Shown: positions 8,508-17,747, numbered from the stretch's first letter. The stretch: 64,000 nt of DNA from CAIKMD01 sp963740675 (GCA_963740675.1 CAVUFS010000004.1:930001-994000), one strand, 5' to 3'. Program-made: numbers and translations. Notes: a model not told the origin generated them from the sequence alone.

Positions 8508-9159
8508 ATGGCAACTCGCAAAGCAACCTCCGGCACCGCCGCCGATCTGATCCCGCCGCGCGCAGAGTCTCGCCAAGCTGCGCGCGATTGCCGCAGATTG
8601 CACCGCCTGCCCGCTCTACGCCAATGCGACGCAAACCGTGTTCGGCGAAGGCCCAGCGCAGGCTGCGCTGATGCTGGTCGGCGAGACCGCCGGCGATCAG
8701 GAGGATTTGCAAGGCCGGCCTTTCGTCGGTCCGGCCGGCAAGCTGCTCGACCGCTGTCTCGCCGAAGCCGGGCTCGACCGCAAAGCTTCTTACGTCAGCA
8801 ATGTGGTGAAGCATTTCAAATTCACGCCGCGCGGCAAGAAGCGGATTCACGGCAAGCCGAATGCGATGGAGATCCGCGCCTGCATCCCGTGGCTCAAAGC
8901 CGAGATCGAGCGGGTGAAGCCGGAGATGATCCTCTGTCTGGGCGCGACCGCGGCCAAGGCGCTGCTCGGAGCAAGTTTCCGCGTCAGCCAGCAGCGCGGT
9001 GTCGCCGTGGCCTCGCCGCTCGCGCCCATCGTCATGGCGACGGTGCATCCCTCGTCCTTGCTGCGCGCCGACGATGCCGATCGCGAGAGCGAGATCGAGC
9101 GCTTCACCGCCGATCTCAAAACCGCCGCCAAGCTGTTGAAGCGCGCTCACGCCGCATAA
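8508..9159 (+). CDS. udgX: UdgX-type uracil-DNA glycosylase, frameshifted near the N-terminus
   Basis: Encodes a family 4/UdgX uracil-DNA glycosylase. The KKRIH loop (8836-8850) is diagnostic of UdgX, in which this histidine binds covalently to the sugar at the excised uracil site. Also seen are GETAGDQED (about 8680-8706), RPFVGPAGKLLDRCL and HPSSLLR. The ATG at 8508 reads MATRKATSGTAADLIPPRA, then the frame is lost at about 8558-8564, in CGCCGCGCGCAG. The correct continuation (QSLAKLRAIAADCTACPLY) lies one frame over and carries two of the expected Fe-S cysteines. Adding CG to the GC run, or removing one base, restores the gene. An internal GTG at 8638 would omit the Cys pair, so I treat the whole span as one gene. 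Confidence 0.82.
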
Positions 9160-9479
9160 TGCAGCGCGAGCCAGATCGTCGGCTCGTCGGGTGTCGTCCA
9201 TTCGACACGATGACGGCAATGCGCGGGGAGAGTCACGTAATCGCCGGGTTTGAGTTCACGCACATCGTTCTCGCCCTCGAATGAGAGACGCGCGGCGCCG
9301 CGCAACAGGATCACCCATTCCGCGCGATCTTGATCGAGCCATTCGCCCGGCGGAGTCGCCTGACCCAGCGAGACGATCCGCTCGAGGCGCAAGCCGGACG
9401 TCGCGAGCAGATCGGTGAATTGCTCCGCATCGCGCGAGGCGGCGAGGTCGGCGAAGAGATTCGTCGGCGGGACCGACAC
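9147..9479 (-). CDS. Cupin-domain protein
   Basis: 110 residues forming a single small cupin barrel: AEWVILLRGAARLSFEG, then LKPGDYVTLPAHCRHRVEWT. Cupin motif 1 is degenerate, while motif 2 retains a histidine pair (HCRHRV), so a metal site is possible but incomplete. It overlaps the convergent udgX 3' end by 13 bases and lies 2 nt downstream of brnA on the same strand. Small cupins of this type often have binding or isomerase roles; the substrate is unknown. Confidence 0.75.
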   Translation of the reverse strand: MSVPPTNLFADLAASRDAEQFTDLLATSGLRLERIVSLGQATPPGEWLDQDRAEWVILLRGAARLSFEGENDVRELKPGDYVTLPAHCRHRVEWTTPDEPTIWLALHYAA

Positions 9480-9481
9480 GC

Positions 9482-9742
9482 TTACGCTCGTTTGCGCCGT
9501 TGAACCGCCGCTTCGAGCGCCTGTCGGATGAAGCGCTGATAGGGCATGCCTTCTGCCGCGGCGCTTTCCTTCACCGCTTCGAGCAAGGGTTTCGGCAAGC
9601 GCATATTCACACGCTCGTCCTTCGGCTGAAACTCGAAGCGTACCACCCGCATATCGGAAAGATCGAATTGCGTCAGATCTGACTTCACGACGAAATCTTC
9701 CGCTTCCTTATCGCTTTTCAGCTTTGGCAATTTCTTCCTCAT
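9482..9742 (-). CDS. brnA: BrnA-type antitoxin (CopG-like DNA-binding)
   Basis: 86 residues from the ATG at 9742 (MRKKLPKLKSDKEAEDFV). The central DLTQFDLSD..VVRFEFQPKDERVNMRLPK and C-terminal PYQRFIRQALEAAVQRR form the ribbon-helix-helix part typical of BrnA. It overlaps the 3' end of brnT by 35 bases, the usual toxin-first order of this system. BrnA binds BrnT and the pair represses its own promoter. Confidence 0.85.
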   Translation of the reverse strand: MRKKLPKLKSDKEAEDFVVKSDLTQFDLSDMRVVRFEFQPKDERVNMRLPKPLLEAVKESAAAEGMPYQRFIRQALEAAVQRRKRA

Positions 9743-10034
9743 AGTGCCTGATCTCTTTCTGATGCATGTAGCGCGCGCTGATCGGACGAATGAGGAGCGC
9801 ATCCGCACGCTCTCGCAGCGTAAAAACCATCAGCACATAGCGGCCGCTCTCGCTTTGCCCGATGGCCTTGAACCGTGTCTCGGCGCGCGAATGAGCCGGA
9901 TCGGGAACGATCGCCAGGGGCTGGCGAAACAGCGCCTCAATGGTCGCGACCGCGACGCCATGGCGCTCGCATTTATCGCGATTCGCCTCGTCCCATTCGA
10001 AGCCGGCGACGCGAACGACATCATGAGGATGCAT
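9708..10034 (-). CDS. brnT: BrnT-type ribonuclease toxin
   Basis: 108 residues from the ATG at 10034. The family pattern is clear: GFEWDEANRDKCERHGV at the N-terminus, ALFRQPLAIVPDP, then ...ETRFKAIGQSESGRYVLMVFTLR and a C-terminal RPISARYMHQKE. BrnT is a RelE-fold mRNA-cleaving toxin activated by stress and neutralised by BrnA, which follows and overlaps. Upstream lies a roughly 100-bp divergent region shared with dnaE2. Confidence 0.88.
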   Translation of the reverse strand: MHPHDVVRVAGFEWDEANRDKCERHGVAVATIEALFRQPLAIVPDPAHSRAETRFKAIGQSESGRYVLMVFTLRERADALLIRPISARYMHQKEIRHYEEEIAKAEKR

Positions 10035-10102
10035 ATTTGTACATCCAATTGTCAATACTAGTGACCGCTTGACCCCCGAGCGGGAGCGCGGAATCAATAT
10101 GA

Positions 10103-10117
10103 GAACAAAAAGAGAAC
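10103..10117 (+). promoter_or_regulatory. LexA box upstream of dnaE2 (GAAC-N7-GAAC)
   Basis: GAACAAAAAGAGAAC is an exact match to the direct-repeat LexA operator of alphaproteobacteria (GTTC-N7-GTTC read on the other strand). It lies 25 bases before the dnaE2 ATG. A weak -35 (TTGACC, 10069-10074) and a -10-like AATCAA (10092-10097) at 17-bp spacing place the box over the expected transcription start, consistent with SOS repression. Confidence 0.85.
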
Positions 10118-10141
10118 TAAAGCGAGGCTTTAGCTTTGTCA

Positions 10142-13100
10142 ATGACTTACGCCTATTCCGAGCTGCAGGCGGTGAGCAATTACAGCTTCCTGCGCGGGGC
10201 ATCGCATCCGGGCGAGTTGGTGGTCGCCGCCAAAGTCCTGGGCCTTTCCGCGATCGCGCTGGCCGACCGCAACACCCTGGCCGGGGTGGTGCGGGCGCAT
10301 ATCGAGGCCAAGCGCGAAGATGTACGCATGCGCTTTATCGTCGGTGCGCGCCTCGACTTTCTGGATGCGGCGAGCGTGCTGGTCTATCCGACCGATCGCG
10401 CCGTCTATGGCCGGCTGGCGCAGCTTCTGACCGACGGCAAACGACGCGCGACGAAAGGCGAATGCCACCTCTACCTCGCCGATCTGTTCGCGTATGGCGA
10501 GGGTCAGCGGTTGATCGCGGTTCCGCCGGACGAGCCCAACGAAGCCTTCGCGCAGCAGCTCAAGGAAATGCAGCGCCGCTTTCCCGGCGCGGTCTACCTC
10601 GCCGCCAGCCATCTCTATCGCGGCGACGATCGCAAGCGCATCGCGCGGTTGGGCCATCTTGCCGATGCTTCGGCGGTGAAGCTGATCGCGACCAACGATG
10701 TGCTCTACCACGCGCCCGAGCGGCGCGCGTTGCAGGATGTGCTGACCTGCATCCGCGAAGGCTGCACCATCGCCGAGGCCGGCTTTCGCCTCGAAGCCAA
10801 TGCCGAGCGCCATCTGAAGCCGCCGGAAGAAATGGCGCGGCTGTTCCGCGACCGGCCCGACGCTGTCGCGCGCACGCTGGAGTTGGTGCGCGACTGCCGC
10901 TTCTCACTCGACGAGCTTAAATACGAATATCCCGCCGAGCCCGTGCCCGAGAGCCGCACGCCGCAAGAACAGCTGGCGTGGCTGGTCGCGGAACATCTGC
11001 CGGATCGGTTTCCGGATGGCGTCTCGCCCAAAGTGCAGGCGCAAATCGACAAAGAGATGGTACTGATCGAGGAGCGCAACTACGCGCCCTATTTCCTCAC
11101 CGTTTACGACATCGTCAAATTCGCGAAGGAGAACAAGATCCTCTGCCAGGGACGCGGCTCGGCGGCGAATTCCGTCGTCTGCTATATCCTTGGCATCACC
11201 GCGGTAAATCCCAACAAGGTCAATTTGCTGTTCGAGCGTTTCGTCTCCGCCAATCGCGAGGAGCCGCCCGATATCGATGTCGATTTCGAGCACGAGCGAC
11301 GCGAAGAAGTGATGCAGTACATCTTCAACAAATACGGCCGCGACCGCGCCGGCATCGTTGCGACGGTGATCTCCTATCGCCCGCGCAGCGCCATCCGCGA
11401 TGTCGGCAAAGCCATGGGACTTTCGGCCGACAGCATCGCGCGGCTGTCGACGACGCTTTGGGGCTGGGGACGCGAAGGCATCCGTGAAGATTATATCCGC
11501 GAAGCCGGCATCGATCCCGACGATCCGCATCTGCGGCGCACGATCATGCTCGCCGGCGATCTCATCGGCTTCCCGCGCCACCTGTCGCAGCATACCGGCG
11601 GCTTCGTCATCACCCGCGGCAAGCTCTCCGAAGTCGTGCCGATCGAGAATGCCGCGATGGACGATCGCACCGTGATCGAATGGGACAAGGACGATATCGA
11701 CATGCTCGGCATGTTGAAGATCGACGTGCTGGCGCTCGGCATGCTGACCTGTATCCAGAAATCGATCGAACTTCTGCGGCAGCATTACGGCATCAAGAAA
11801 GAGCTCTATCAGCTCGCTTATGATGACGACGATGTCGTCTATGACATGCTGTGCAAGGCCAATTCCGTCGGCGTGTTCCAAGTCGAGAGCCGGGCGCAGA
11901 TGACGATGCTGCCGCGATTGAGACCGCGCAGCTACTACGATCTCGTCATCGAGGTGGCGATCGTTCGTCCTGGCCCGATCCAGGGCAATATGGTGCATCC
12001 CTATCTGCGCCGCCGCGATGGACTCGAAGAGATCGATTATCAAAAAGCCGAGTTGCAGGAGATTTTGGAAAAGACCCTCGGCGTGCCGCTGTTCCAGGAG
12101 CAGGCGATGAGCATCGCCATGGTCGGCGCGCGCTTCACGCCGGCCGAAGCCAACGATCTGCGCCGCGCCATGGCAACCTTCCGCCGGGTCGGCACGATCG
12201 GCAAATTGGAAGACCGCTTCATCCAGGGCATGACCGGCAATAATTATTCGCTCGATTTCGCGCGGCGCTGCTTCGATCAGATCAAAGGCTTCGGCGATTA
12301 CGGCTTTCCCGAAAGCCATGCCGCGAGCTTCGCGCTGCTCGTTTATGCCTCGGCCTGGCTCAAATGCTTTTATCCGGCGGTCTTCGCCTGCGCGATCCTC
12401 AACAGCCAGCCAATGGGCTTCTACGCCCCGGCGCAGCTTGTGCGCGACGCCAAAGAACACGGTGTCGAGGTACGGCCGGTCGATATCGCCGCGAGCGACT
12501 GGAATCACACGTTGGAGCCCGACGACAAGGGCGGCTTCGCGCTGCGTCTCGGCTTCCGTCAGGTGAAGGGCTTCAGCGAAGACGAGGCAAAAGAACTGAT
12601 CGCAGCCCGCACCGCCGGCGACGCCACGACCATGCGGCGGCTCTGGCAGCGCAACAGCAACCTAAAGCGCGCGGCGTTCGAGAAGCTCGCCGATGGCGAT
12701 GGCTGGAACGGCATCGGCTTGAAACGCCGCGACGCGCTCTGGGCGGCGAGCGGATTGGGCGAGAAGCCGCTGCCGCTCTTCGCCGCCGCGACGCGTCCCG
12801 ATAGCAGCACCGAACCGGAAGTCGCGCTACCGGCGATGAGTCTCGGCGAAGAGGTGACGGCGGATTACAACCATCTGCGCCTCTCGCTCAAAGCGCATCC
12901 GCTCTCGCTGCTGCGGCCGCGGCTTAAACGCGAGCGCGTGCTGCGCAACCGCGACCTCGCCGCGCTGAAGGACGGGCAGCGCGCGAAGCTCGCCGGCCTC
13001 GTCCTGGTGCGGCAGCAGCCGGGCACCGCCAAAGGCGTGATCTTCATGACACTCGAGGATGAGACCGGTGTCGTCAATATCGTGCTCTGGCCCGATATCT

Positions 13101-13336
13101 TCGCGCGCTTCCGCCGCGTTGCGGTCAATAGCCGCGTGCTCGGCGTCGAGGGCAAGGTGCAGCGCGACAAGAGCGGCTATGTCATCCATGTCATCGCCGA
13201 CCGGCTGGTCGATCTCTCGCACCGGCTCGCCGCGCTCGACCAGCCCCTGATCCCGCGCGAGATGCCCGAGCCCGATCCCCGCGACCGCTGGCACCGCCGC
13301 CGCAGCACCTTCCCACCATCGCGCGATTTCCATTGA
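10142..13336 (+). CDS. dnaE2: Error-prone DNA polymerase III alpha subunit DnaE2
   Basis: 1064 residues, normal for DnaE2/ImuC. An N-terminal PHP domain starts with YAYSELQAVSNYSFLRGASH. The polymerase active site shows PDIDVDF at residues 376-382 and KIDVLALGML with Asp528. A C-terminal OB fold follows. It carries out translesion and damage-induced mutagenic synthesis. A TTG six bases upstream (10136) has better spacing to GAGG at 10124-10127, so translation might begin there. The partners imuA/imuB usually lie just upstream in an SOS operon; here they are absent and brnTA occupies that place. The LexA box supports damage induction. Confidence 0.95.
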   Translation: MTYAYSELQAVSNYSFLRGASHPGELVVAAKVLGLSAIALADRNTLAGVVRAHIEAKREDVRMRFIVGARLDFLDAASVLVYPTDRAVYGRLAQLLTDGKRRATKGECHLYLADLFAYGEGQRLIAVPPDEPNEAFAQQLKEMQRRFPGAVYLAASHLYRGDDRKRIARLGHLADASAVKLIATNDVLYHAPERRALQDVLTCIREGCTIAEAGFRLEANAERHLKPPEEMARLFRDRPDAVARTLELVRDCRFSLDELKYEYPAEPVPESRTPQEQLAWLVAEHLPDRFPDGVSPKVQAQIDKEMVLIEERNYAPYFLTVYDIVKFAKENKILCQGRGSAANSVVCYILGITAVNPNKVNLLFERFVSANREEPPDIDVDFEHERREEVMQYIFNKYGRDRAGIVATVISYRPRSAIRDVGKAMGLSADSIARLSTTLWGWGREGIREDYIREAGIDPDDPHLRRTIMLAGDLIGFPRHLSQHTGGFVITRGKLSEVVPIENAAMDDRTVIEWDKDDIDMLGMLKIDVLALGMLTCIQKSIELLRQHYGIKKELYQLAYDDDDVVYDMLCKANSVGVFQVESRAQMTMLPRLRPRSYYDLVIEVAIVRPGPIQGNMVHPYLRRRDGLEEIDYQKAELQEILEKTLGVPLFQEQAMSIAMVGARFTPAEANDLRRAMATFRRVGTIGKLEDRFIQGMTGNNYSLDFARRCFDQIKGFGDYGFPESHAASFALLVYASAWLKCFYPAVFACAILNSQPMGFYAPAQLVRDAKEHGVEVRPVDIAASDWNHTLEPDDKGGFALRLGFRQVKGFSEDEAKELIAARTAGDATTMRRLWQRNSNLKRAAFEKLADGDGWNGIGLKRRDALWAASGLGEKPLPLFAAATRPDSSTEPEVALPAMSLGEEVTADYNHLRLSLKAHPLSLLRPRLKRERVLRNRDLAALKDGQRAKLAGLVLVRQQPGTAKGVIFMTLEDETGVVNIVLWPDIFARFRRVAVNSRVLGVEGKVQRDKSGYVIHVIADRLVDLSHRLAALDQPLIPREMPEPDPRDRWHRRRSTFPPSRDFH

Positions 13337-13630
13337 TCAGATATCGGAATAGTCACGAGCTTGTGCTGGATGCTTCACACTAAGAATCACAACCGTATCC
13401 GCTTGGTCATCGACAAAATAGTAAATGATATACCCGTATCGACGCGTCACGATCTTACGAATGCTCTCGACCGACTGCTTTCTTCCAAGCTGTGGAAATG
13501 CAATCAAAAGCCGCAACGTCCCATAAATTGCTGCGCGGGCGCGCTTGCCCGCAACAGGATCGCGGGCACCTAAATAGTCAGCAATATCAGAGAGATTATC
13601 GAGCGCTCGCTGCGTGAGCCGCAGCTTCAT
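13337..13630 (-). CDS. ParE/RelE-superfamily toxin
   Basis: 97 residues. Family signatures are LTQRALDNLSDIADYL at the N-terminus, RLLIAFPQLGR in the middle, and a C-terminal YGYIIYYFVDDQADTVVILSVKHPAQAR. This matches ParE-type toxins, which poison DNA gyrase, better than ribosome-dependent RelE, but the target is not determined. It overlaps the upstream antitoxin by four bases (ATGA) and abuts the convergent dnaE2 stop with no gap. Confidence 0.85.
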   Translation of the reverse strand: MKLRLTQRALDNLSDIADYLGARDPVAGKRARAAIYGTLRLLIAFPQLGRKQSVESIRKIVTRRYGYIIYYFVDDQADTVVILSVKHPAQARDYSDI

Positions 13631-13854
13631 CGATCAAAGCGGCGAAATACGACCTCGATTTCGGCATCGCTCGCAAATTCACCACGCTGAGCCTGGGCAA
13701 GTCCTTCTAAAACATCCGGCAGATGTGCCGGATCGATTTCCTCCGGCAGGTCATCTTCCCCAGCAAGATTAAGGATCGCTTGCGCGATGGCATCCTGACC
13801 TTCTGGCGGCAACCGCCGGACAGCCTCAAGCGCTTTATCGAGAAGCTTGCTCAT
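13627..13854 (-). CDS. Antitoxin partner of the ParE-type toxin
   Basis: 75 residues from the ATG at 13854 (MSKLLDKALEAVRRLP). The PPEGQDAIAQAILNLAG helix and the acidic C-terminus ending AEIEVVFRRFDR are typical of short toxin-binding antitoxins encoded in front of ParE. The 4-nt overlap with the toxin supports a coupled pair. An in-frame start 30 bases upstream is possible but less usual. Confidence 0.78.
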   Translation of the reverse strand: MSKLLDKALEAVRRLPPEGQDAIAQAILNLAGEDDLPEEIDPAHLPDVLEGLAQAQRGEFASDAEIEVVFRRFDR

Positions 13855-13942
13855 ATCCACAAGATAAGCCTTTTCCAGCGCCAAGCCAATCGCCCGCTCG
13901 AAAAGTCCATGCTAAAAGACGCCCCTCACGGAGGCGGAAGAA

Positions 13943-15218
13943 ATGCGCGTATTGGTTATCGGATCGGGCGGACGCGAGCATGCGCTCTGCTGGGCGATCG
14001 CCGCCTCGCCGCTCTGCGACCAGCTTTACTGCGCGCCCGGCAACCCCGGCATCGCCCAGGAAGCGACCTGCGTACCGATCGCGGCGACCGATATCGACGC
14101 GATCCTGGCCTTCGCCCAGAAAGAGAAGATCGATTTCGTCGTCGTCGGGCCGGAGGCGCCGCTGGTCGCGGGGCTTGTCGACAAGCTCGAAGCCGCCGGT
14201 ATCGCTGCTTTCGGGCCCTCCGCCGCGGCGGCCGCGCTCGAAGGCTCGAAAGGCTTCACCAAGGATCTTTGCGCCAAATACGACATCCCGACCGGGCGCT
14301 ATCGGCGGTTTACCGATGCCGTCGCGGCAAAAGCTTACGCGCGGAGCGAAGGCGCGCCGATCGTCGTCAAAGCCGACGGCCTTGCGGCAGGAAAAGGCGT
14401 GACCGTGGCAATGAGTTCTGACCGAAGCCGAGGCGGCGATCGACGACGCGCTGGTCGCCAATCGCTTCGGCGCGGCGGGCGCCGAGGTCGTGATCGAGGA
14501 ATTCCTCGACGGCGAGGAAGCGAGCTTCTTCGTGCTGAGCGACGGTAAGCATGCGCTGCCGCTCGCCTCGGCGCAGGATCACAAACGCGCTTTCGATGGT
14601 GACAAAGGCCCCAACACCGGCGGCATGGGCGCCTATTCGCCTGCGCCTTGCGTCACGCAAGCGATCGCCGACGAGGTGATGGCGCGCATCATCCACCCGA
14701 CGCTCGACGGCATGGCGAAGGACGGGCATCCCTATAAAGGCGTGCTCTATGCCGGGCTGATGCTCACCGCGAAGGGGCCGCAGCTCATTGAATACAATGT
14801 CCGCTTCGGCGATCCAGAATGTCAGGTGCTGTTGCCGCGCCTCAAGAGCGATCTGCTGCCGGCATTGCTCGCGGCGCGCGATGGTGTCCTCAAGGATTTC
14901 GATCTGCGCTGGCACGACGAGTCGGCGCTCGGAATCGTCTTCGCCGCCAAGGGCTATCCCGACGATCCGCAGCGCGGCAGCGAGATCCGCGGCCTCGACG
15001 CCGCCGCGGCGAGCGATCCCACGGTGCAGATTTTCCACGCCGGCACCAAGCGCGTGGGCGAGAAGCTCGTCGCCGATGGCGGACGCGTGCTCAACATCGT
15101 CGCAATGAGCGCGACGATCGAGGAAGCGCGCAACCGCGCCTACGCCGTAATCGACCGCATCGACTGGCCCGAAGGCTTCTGCCGCCGCGATATCGGCTGG
15201 CGCGCGCTGACGCGCTGA
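13943..15218 (+). CDS. purD: Phosphoribosylamine-glycine ligase, with a +1 frameshift
   Basis: GARS of purine biosynthesis (phosphoribosylamine + glycine + ATP to GAR). The N-terminal part reads MRVLVIGSGGREHALCWAI ... KADGLAAGKGVTVAMS in one frame to about 14415; from there the true sequence (LTEAEAAIDDALVANRFG, then GPNTGGMGAYSPAP and EYNVRFGDPECQ) continues in the next frame to 15218. Removing one T of the TT at 14416-14417 joins the halves perfectly (ATG AGT CTG ACC). All catalytic ATP-grasp motifs are present. A one-base error in a near-essential gene suggests sequencing error rather than a true pseudogene. Confidence 0.9.
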
Positions 15219-15291
15219 CTCGCGTTTTCATAGCGGACCGAGCTTGTGATTCCCGCCGCAATCGGCGAAGCTTGAAGCGGGGAGGAACACC

Positions 15292-16641
15292 ATGGCCTTT
15301 GCTCAAGCAAACACCGCGCTCAACGACAAGGAGCAAGCGGTCCTAAAACGCGTTTCGAACCGCTACCTGTGGTTCTTGATGATCTGCCTGATGATCAATT
15401 TCGTCGACCGCACCAATATCGGCGTCGCGGCATTGACGATGAACAAGGATATCGGCCTCACCCCGAAGACCTTTGGTTACGCCGCTACGGCCTTATCCGT
15501 TGCCTATCTGTTGTTCGAGATTCCGTCGAACCTGATCCTCGAACGCGTCGGCGCACGGCGTTGGCTAGCGCGCATCATGATCACCTGGGGCATCGCTGCC
15601 GCCGCGACCATGTTCGCGACCGGCGCGTGGAGCCTTGCCGGCCTGCGTGTGCTGGTCGGCATCGCCGAAGCCGGCTTTGCCCCGGGCCTCGTCCTCTATA
15701 TGACCTATTGGTATCCGCAATATCGCCGCGCCAGCGCGCAGACCATGTTCATGCTGGGACAGCCCTTGGCCGGCATGTTCAGCGCCGGGCTCGGCGGCTT
15801 CATCCTTGGCCTCAACGGCATCGGCGGCCTTGCCGGCTGGCAATGGCTATTCCTGATCGAAGGCGCGCCCGCCATCATCTTCGGCATCTGGATGTACTTC
15901 CAGCTTGCCGACAAGCCGAAAGACGCGAAATTCCTGTCGGACGACGAGAAGGCGACCTTGATCGCGCTGTTAGAGCGCGACGAAGAAGCGCGCCGCCGCG
16001 CGCAGCCCATCGGGCCCAAACGCTCGGTGACGCGGCTGGTACTGAGCCGCAATATGCTTCTGCTGTCCTTCGCCTATGCGTGTTTGATCGCGACCGTCAG
16101 CGTCCAAGGAACATGGCTGCCGCAGATCGTGCGCGGCTTCTCGGGTGCGGGCCTCGCGAACTGGCAGATCGGTCTTATCGCCGCGATTCCGCCCGCGTGC
16201 TCGATCGCCTGGATGGTCTATTGGACACGGCGGTCGGACCGGCAGAGCGAGCGTTTCTGGCATTGCGTCATCCCGATGCTGGTCGCCGCCGCCGGCTGGG
16301 CGACGTCGGGACTCGCGACCTCACCGGTCGTGCAACTCCTTGGCCTGATCGTCGCCTCGGCATTCAGCCTCTCGGCCTGGCCGGTATTCTTCACGACACC
16401 GTCGATCATCCTGCCGCGCGAAGCGCATGCGCCGGGCCTCGCCTTCCTCAACACGGTGGCGATCGGCGGCTCGAGCCTCAGCCCGATCATCGTCGGATCG
16501 TTGCGCGAGGCGACGGGCAGCTTCTCGATCCCGCTGCTCGCGGTGGCCGGCATCCTGATCCTCGGCGTGATCACGATGATGTTCGTGCCGCGCGATCTGC
16601 TGATCCAAAAGACCGCCGAGCCGGCGCCGGCGGTTGCCTAA
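15292..16641 (+). CDS. MFS transporter, anion:cation symporter (ACS) type
   Basis: 449 residues with about 12 hydrophobic segments. The N-terminus shows RYLWFLMICLMINFVDRTNIG, the region between the second and third helices LFEIPSNLILERVGARRWLA, and a long central loop, all typical of ACS-family uptake systems for organic acids. GGAGG sits eight bases before the ATG. A luciferase-like monooxygenase follows 29 bases downstream on the same strand, so the pair may import and oxidise one organic substrate; that link is inference. Confidence 0.85.
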   Translation: MAFAQANTALNDKEQAVLKRVSNRYLWFLMICLMINFVDRTNIGVAALTMNKDIGLTPKTFGYAATALSVAYLLFEIPSNLILERVGARRWLARIMITWGIAAAATMFATGAWSLAGLRVLVGIAEAGFAPGLVLYMTYWYPQYRRASAQTMFMLGQPLAGMFSAGLGGFILGLNGIGGLAGWQWLFLIEGAPAIIFGIWMYFQLADKPKDAKFLSDDEKATLIALLERDEEARRRAQPIGPKRSVTRLVLSRNMLLLSFAYACLIATVSVQGTWLPQIVRGFSGAGLANWQIGLIAAIPPACSIAWMVYWTRRSDRQSERFWHCVIPMLVAAAGWATSGLATSPVVQLLGLIVASAFSLSAWPVFFTTPSIILPREAHAPGLAFLNTVAIGGSSLSPIIVGSLREATGSFSIPLLAVAGILILGVITMMFVPRDLLIQKTAEPAPAVA

Positions 16642-16670
16642 GACTGTTCGCGTAACGAAGGAGCACCGCA

Positions 16671-17729
16671 ATGAAGTTCGGCCATTTTTGTCTGCCGACC
16701 TATTTCGAGGATGTCGACGGCGATGTCGGCGGCTTCATGCGGCGCTTCGTCGATTTTCTGGTGTCGAGCGAAGATGCCGGTTTCGACATGCTGTTCGCCA
16801 ATGAGCATCATTTCGATGCATATGGTGGGCTGGTGCCGTCGCCGACCGTGATGGTGGCGGCGCTCGCCCAGCGCACGAAGAAGGTGAAGCTCGGCTCCTC
16901 GATCATCGTGCTGCCGCTGCACAGCCCGATCGAGATCGCCGAGCAATGGGCGATGATCGATCTGATGTCGAATGGCCGCGTCGAGCTCGGCGTCGGCCGC
17001 GGCTTCGTCGCTTACGATTACGACCGGCTGCAGGTGCCGCGCGACGATGCGCAGGAGCGGTTGAAAGACGGCATCGCCCTTATCCGCAAGGCGTGGAGCG
17101 GCGAGACTTTCAGCCATGACGGGCCGTTTTACAAATACCGCGACCTGCAGGTCTGGCCGCGGCCGCAGCAGCGCCCGCATCCGCCGATCTGGCTCTCCTG
17201 CGGCGGCACGCCCGACAGCTTCAAATATGCGGGGCAACAAGGCTTCGGCATCTTCACCGTCGCTTATCGCGGCGTGGAGCCGCTGATCCCGCTCAACAAG
17301 ATCTATCGCAATTCCTGGGCCGCGGCGGGTCGCCCGGCCGACGGCTACAAGATCGCGACGCATTACCAGGTCGTGTTGAGCGAGGACGGCGCCGAGGCGC
17401 GCGACATCGCGACCAAGGCACTCAAACGCTACGTCGCTGCGACGACGCACACGCTCGACCGCTCCAGCGCCGATCGCGAGCATACGGCGCGCGAGAATTA
17501 TCAGAAGGTCGATCAGGAAGTCGTCAATGTTGAGCAGATGGTGAAGGAATGCCGCGTTATCGCCGGCACACCCGACGACGCCGTGAAGCTGCTCACCAAG
17601 GCGCAAGAGATGCTGGGCTTCACCCAGGTCGACTGCACCTTCTATTTCGGCGGCATCCCGTTCGAGGCAGCCCAACGCTCGCATCGTCTCTTCGCGGAGA
17701 AGGTGATGCCGCGGTTGCGGAGTATCTGA
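16671..17729 (+). CDS. LLM-class flavin-dependent oxidoreductase
   Basis: 352 residues with the bacterial luciferase-like TIM barrel: MKFGHFCLPTYFEDVDGD, ANEHHFDAYGG near residue 45, GSSIIVLPLHSPIEIAEQWA, and GRVELGVGRGF. These match FMNH2/F420-type monooxygenases. GAAGGAG precedes the ATG. Likely in an operon with the ACS transporter upstream. The substrate is not deducible. It ends 19 bases before a palindromic element and is convergent with tadA. Confidence 0.85.
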   Translation: MKFGHFCLPTYFEDVDGDVGGFMRRFVDFLVSSEDAGFDMLFANEHHFDAYGGLVPSPTVMVAALAQRTKKVKLGSSIIVLPLHSPIEIAEQWAMIDLMSNGRVELGVGRGFVAYDYDRLQVPRDDAQERLKDGIALIRKAWSGETFSHDGPFYKYRDLQVWPRPQQRPHPPIWLSCGGTPDSFKYAGQQGFGIFTVAYRGVEPLIPLNKIYRNSWAAAGRPADGYKIATHYQVVLSEDGAEARDIATKALKRYVAATTHTLDRSSADREHTARENYQKVDQEVVNVEQMVKECRVIAGTPDDAVKLLTKAQEMLGFTQVDCTFYFGGIPFEAAQRSHRLFAEKVMPRLRSI

Positions 17730-17747
17730 CGCACGCTTCGATTTCCC

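Noticed and set aside
10050..10055. TTGACA on the minus strand as -35 of brnT
   Set aside because: It is only 15 bases from the ATG, leaving no room for -10 and start site.
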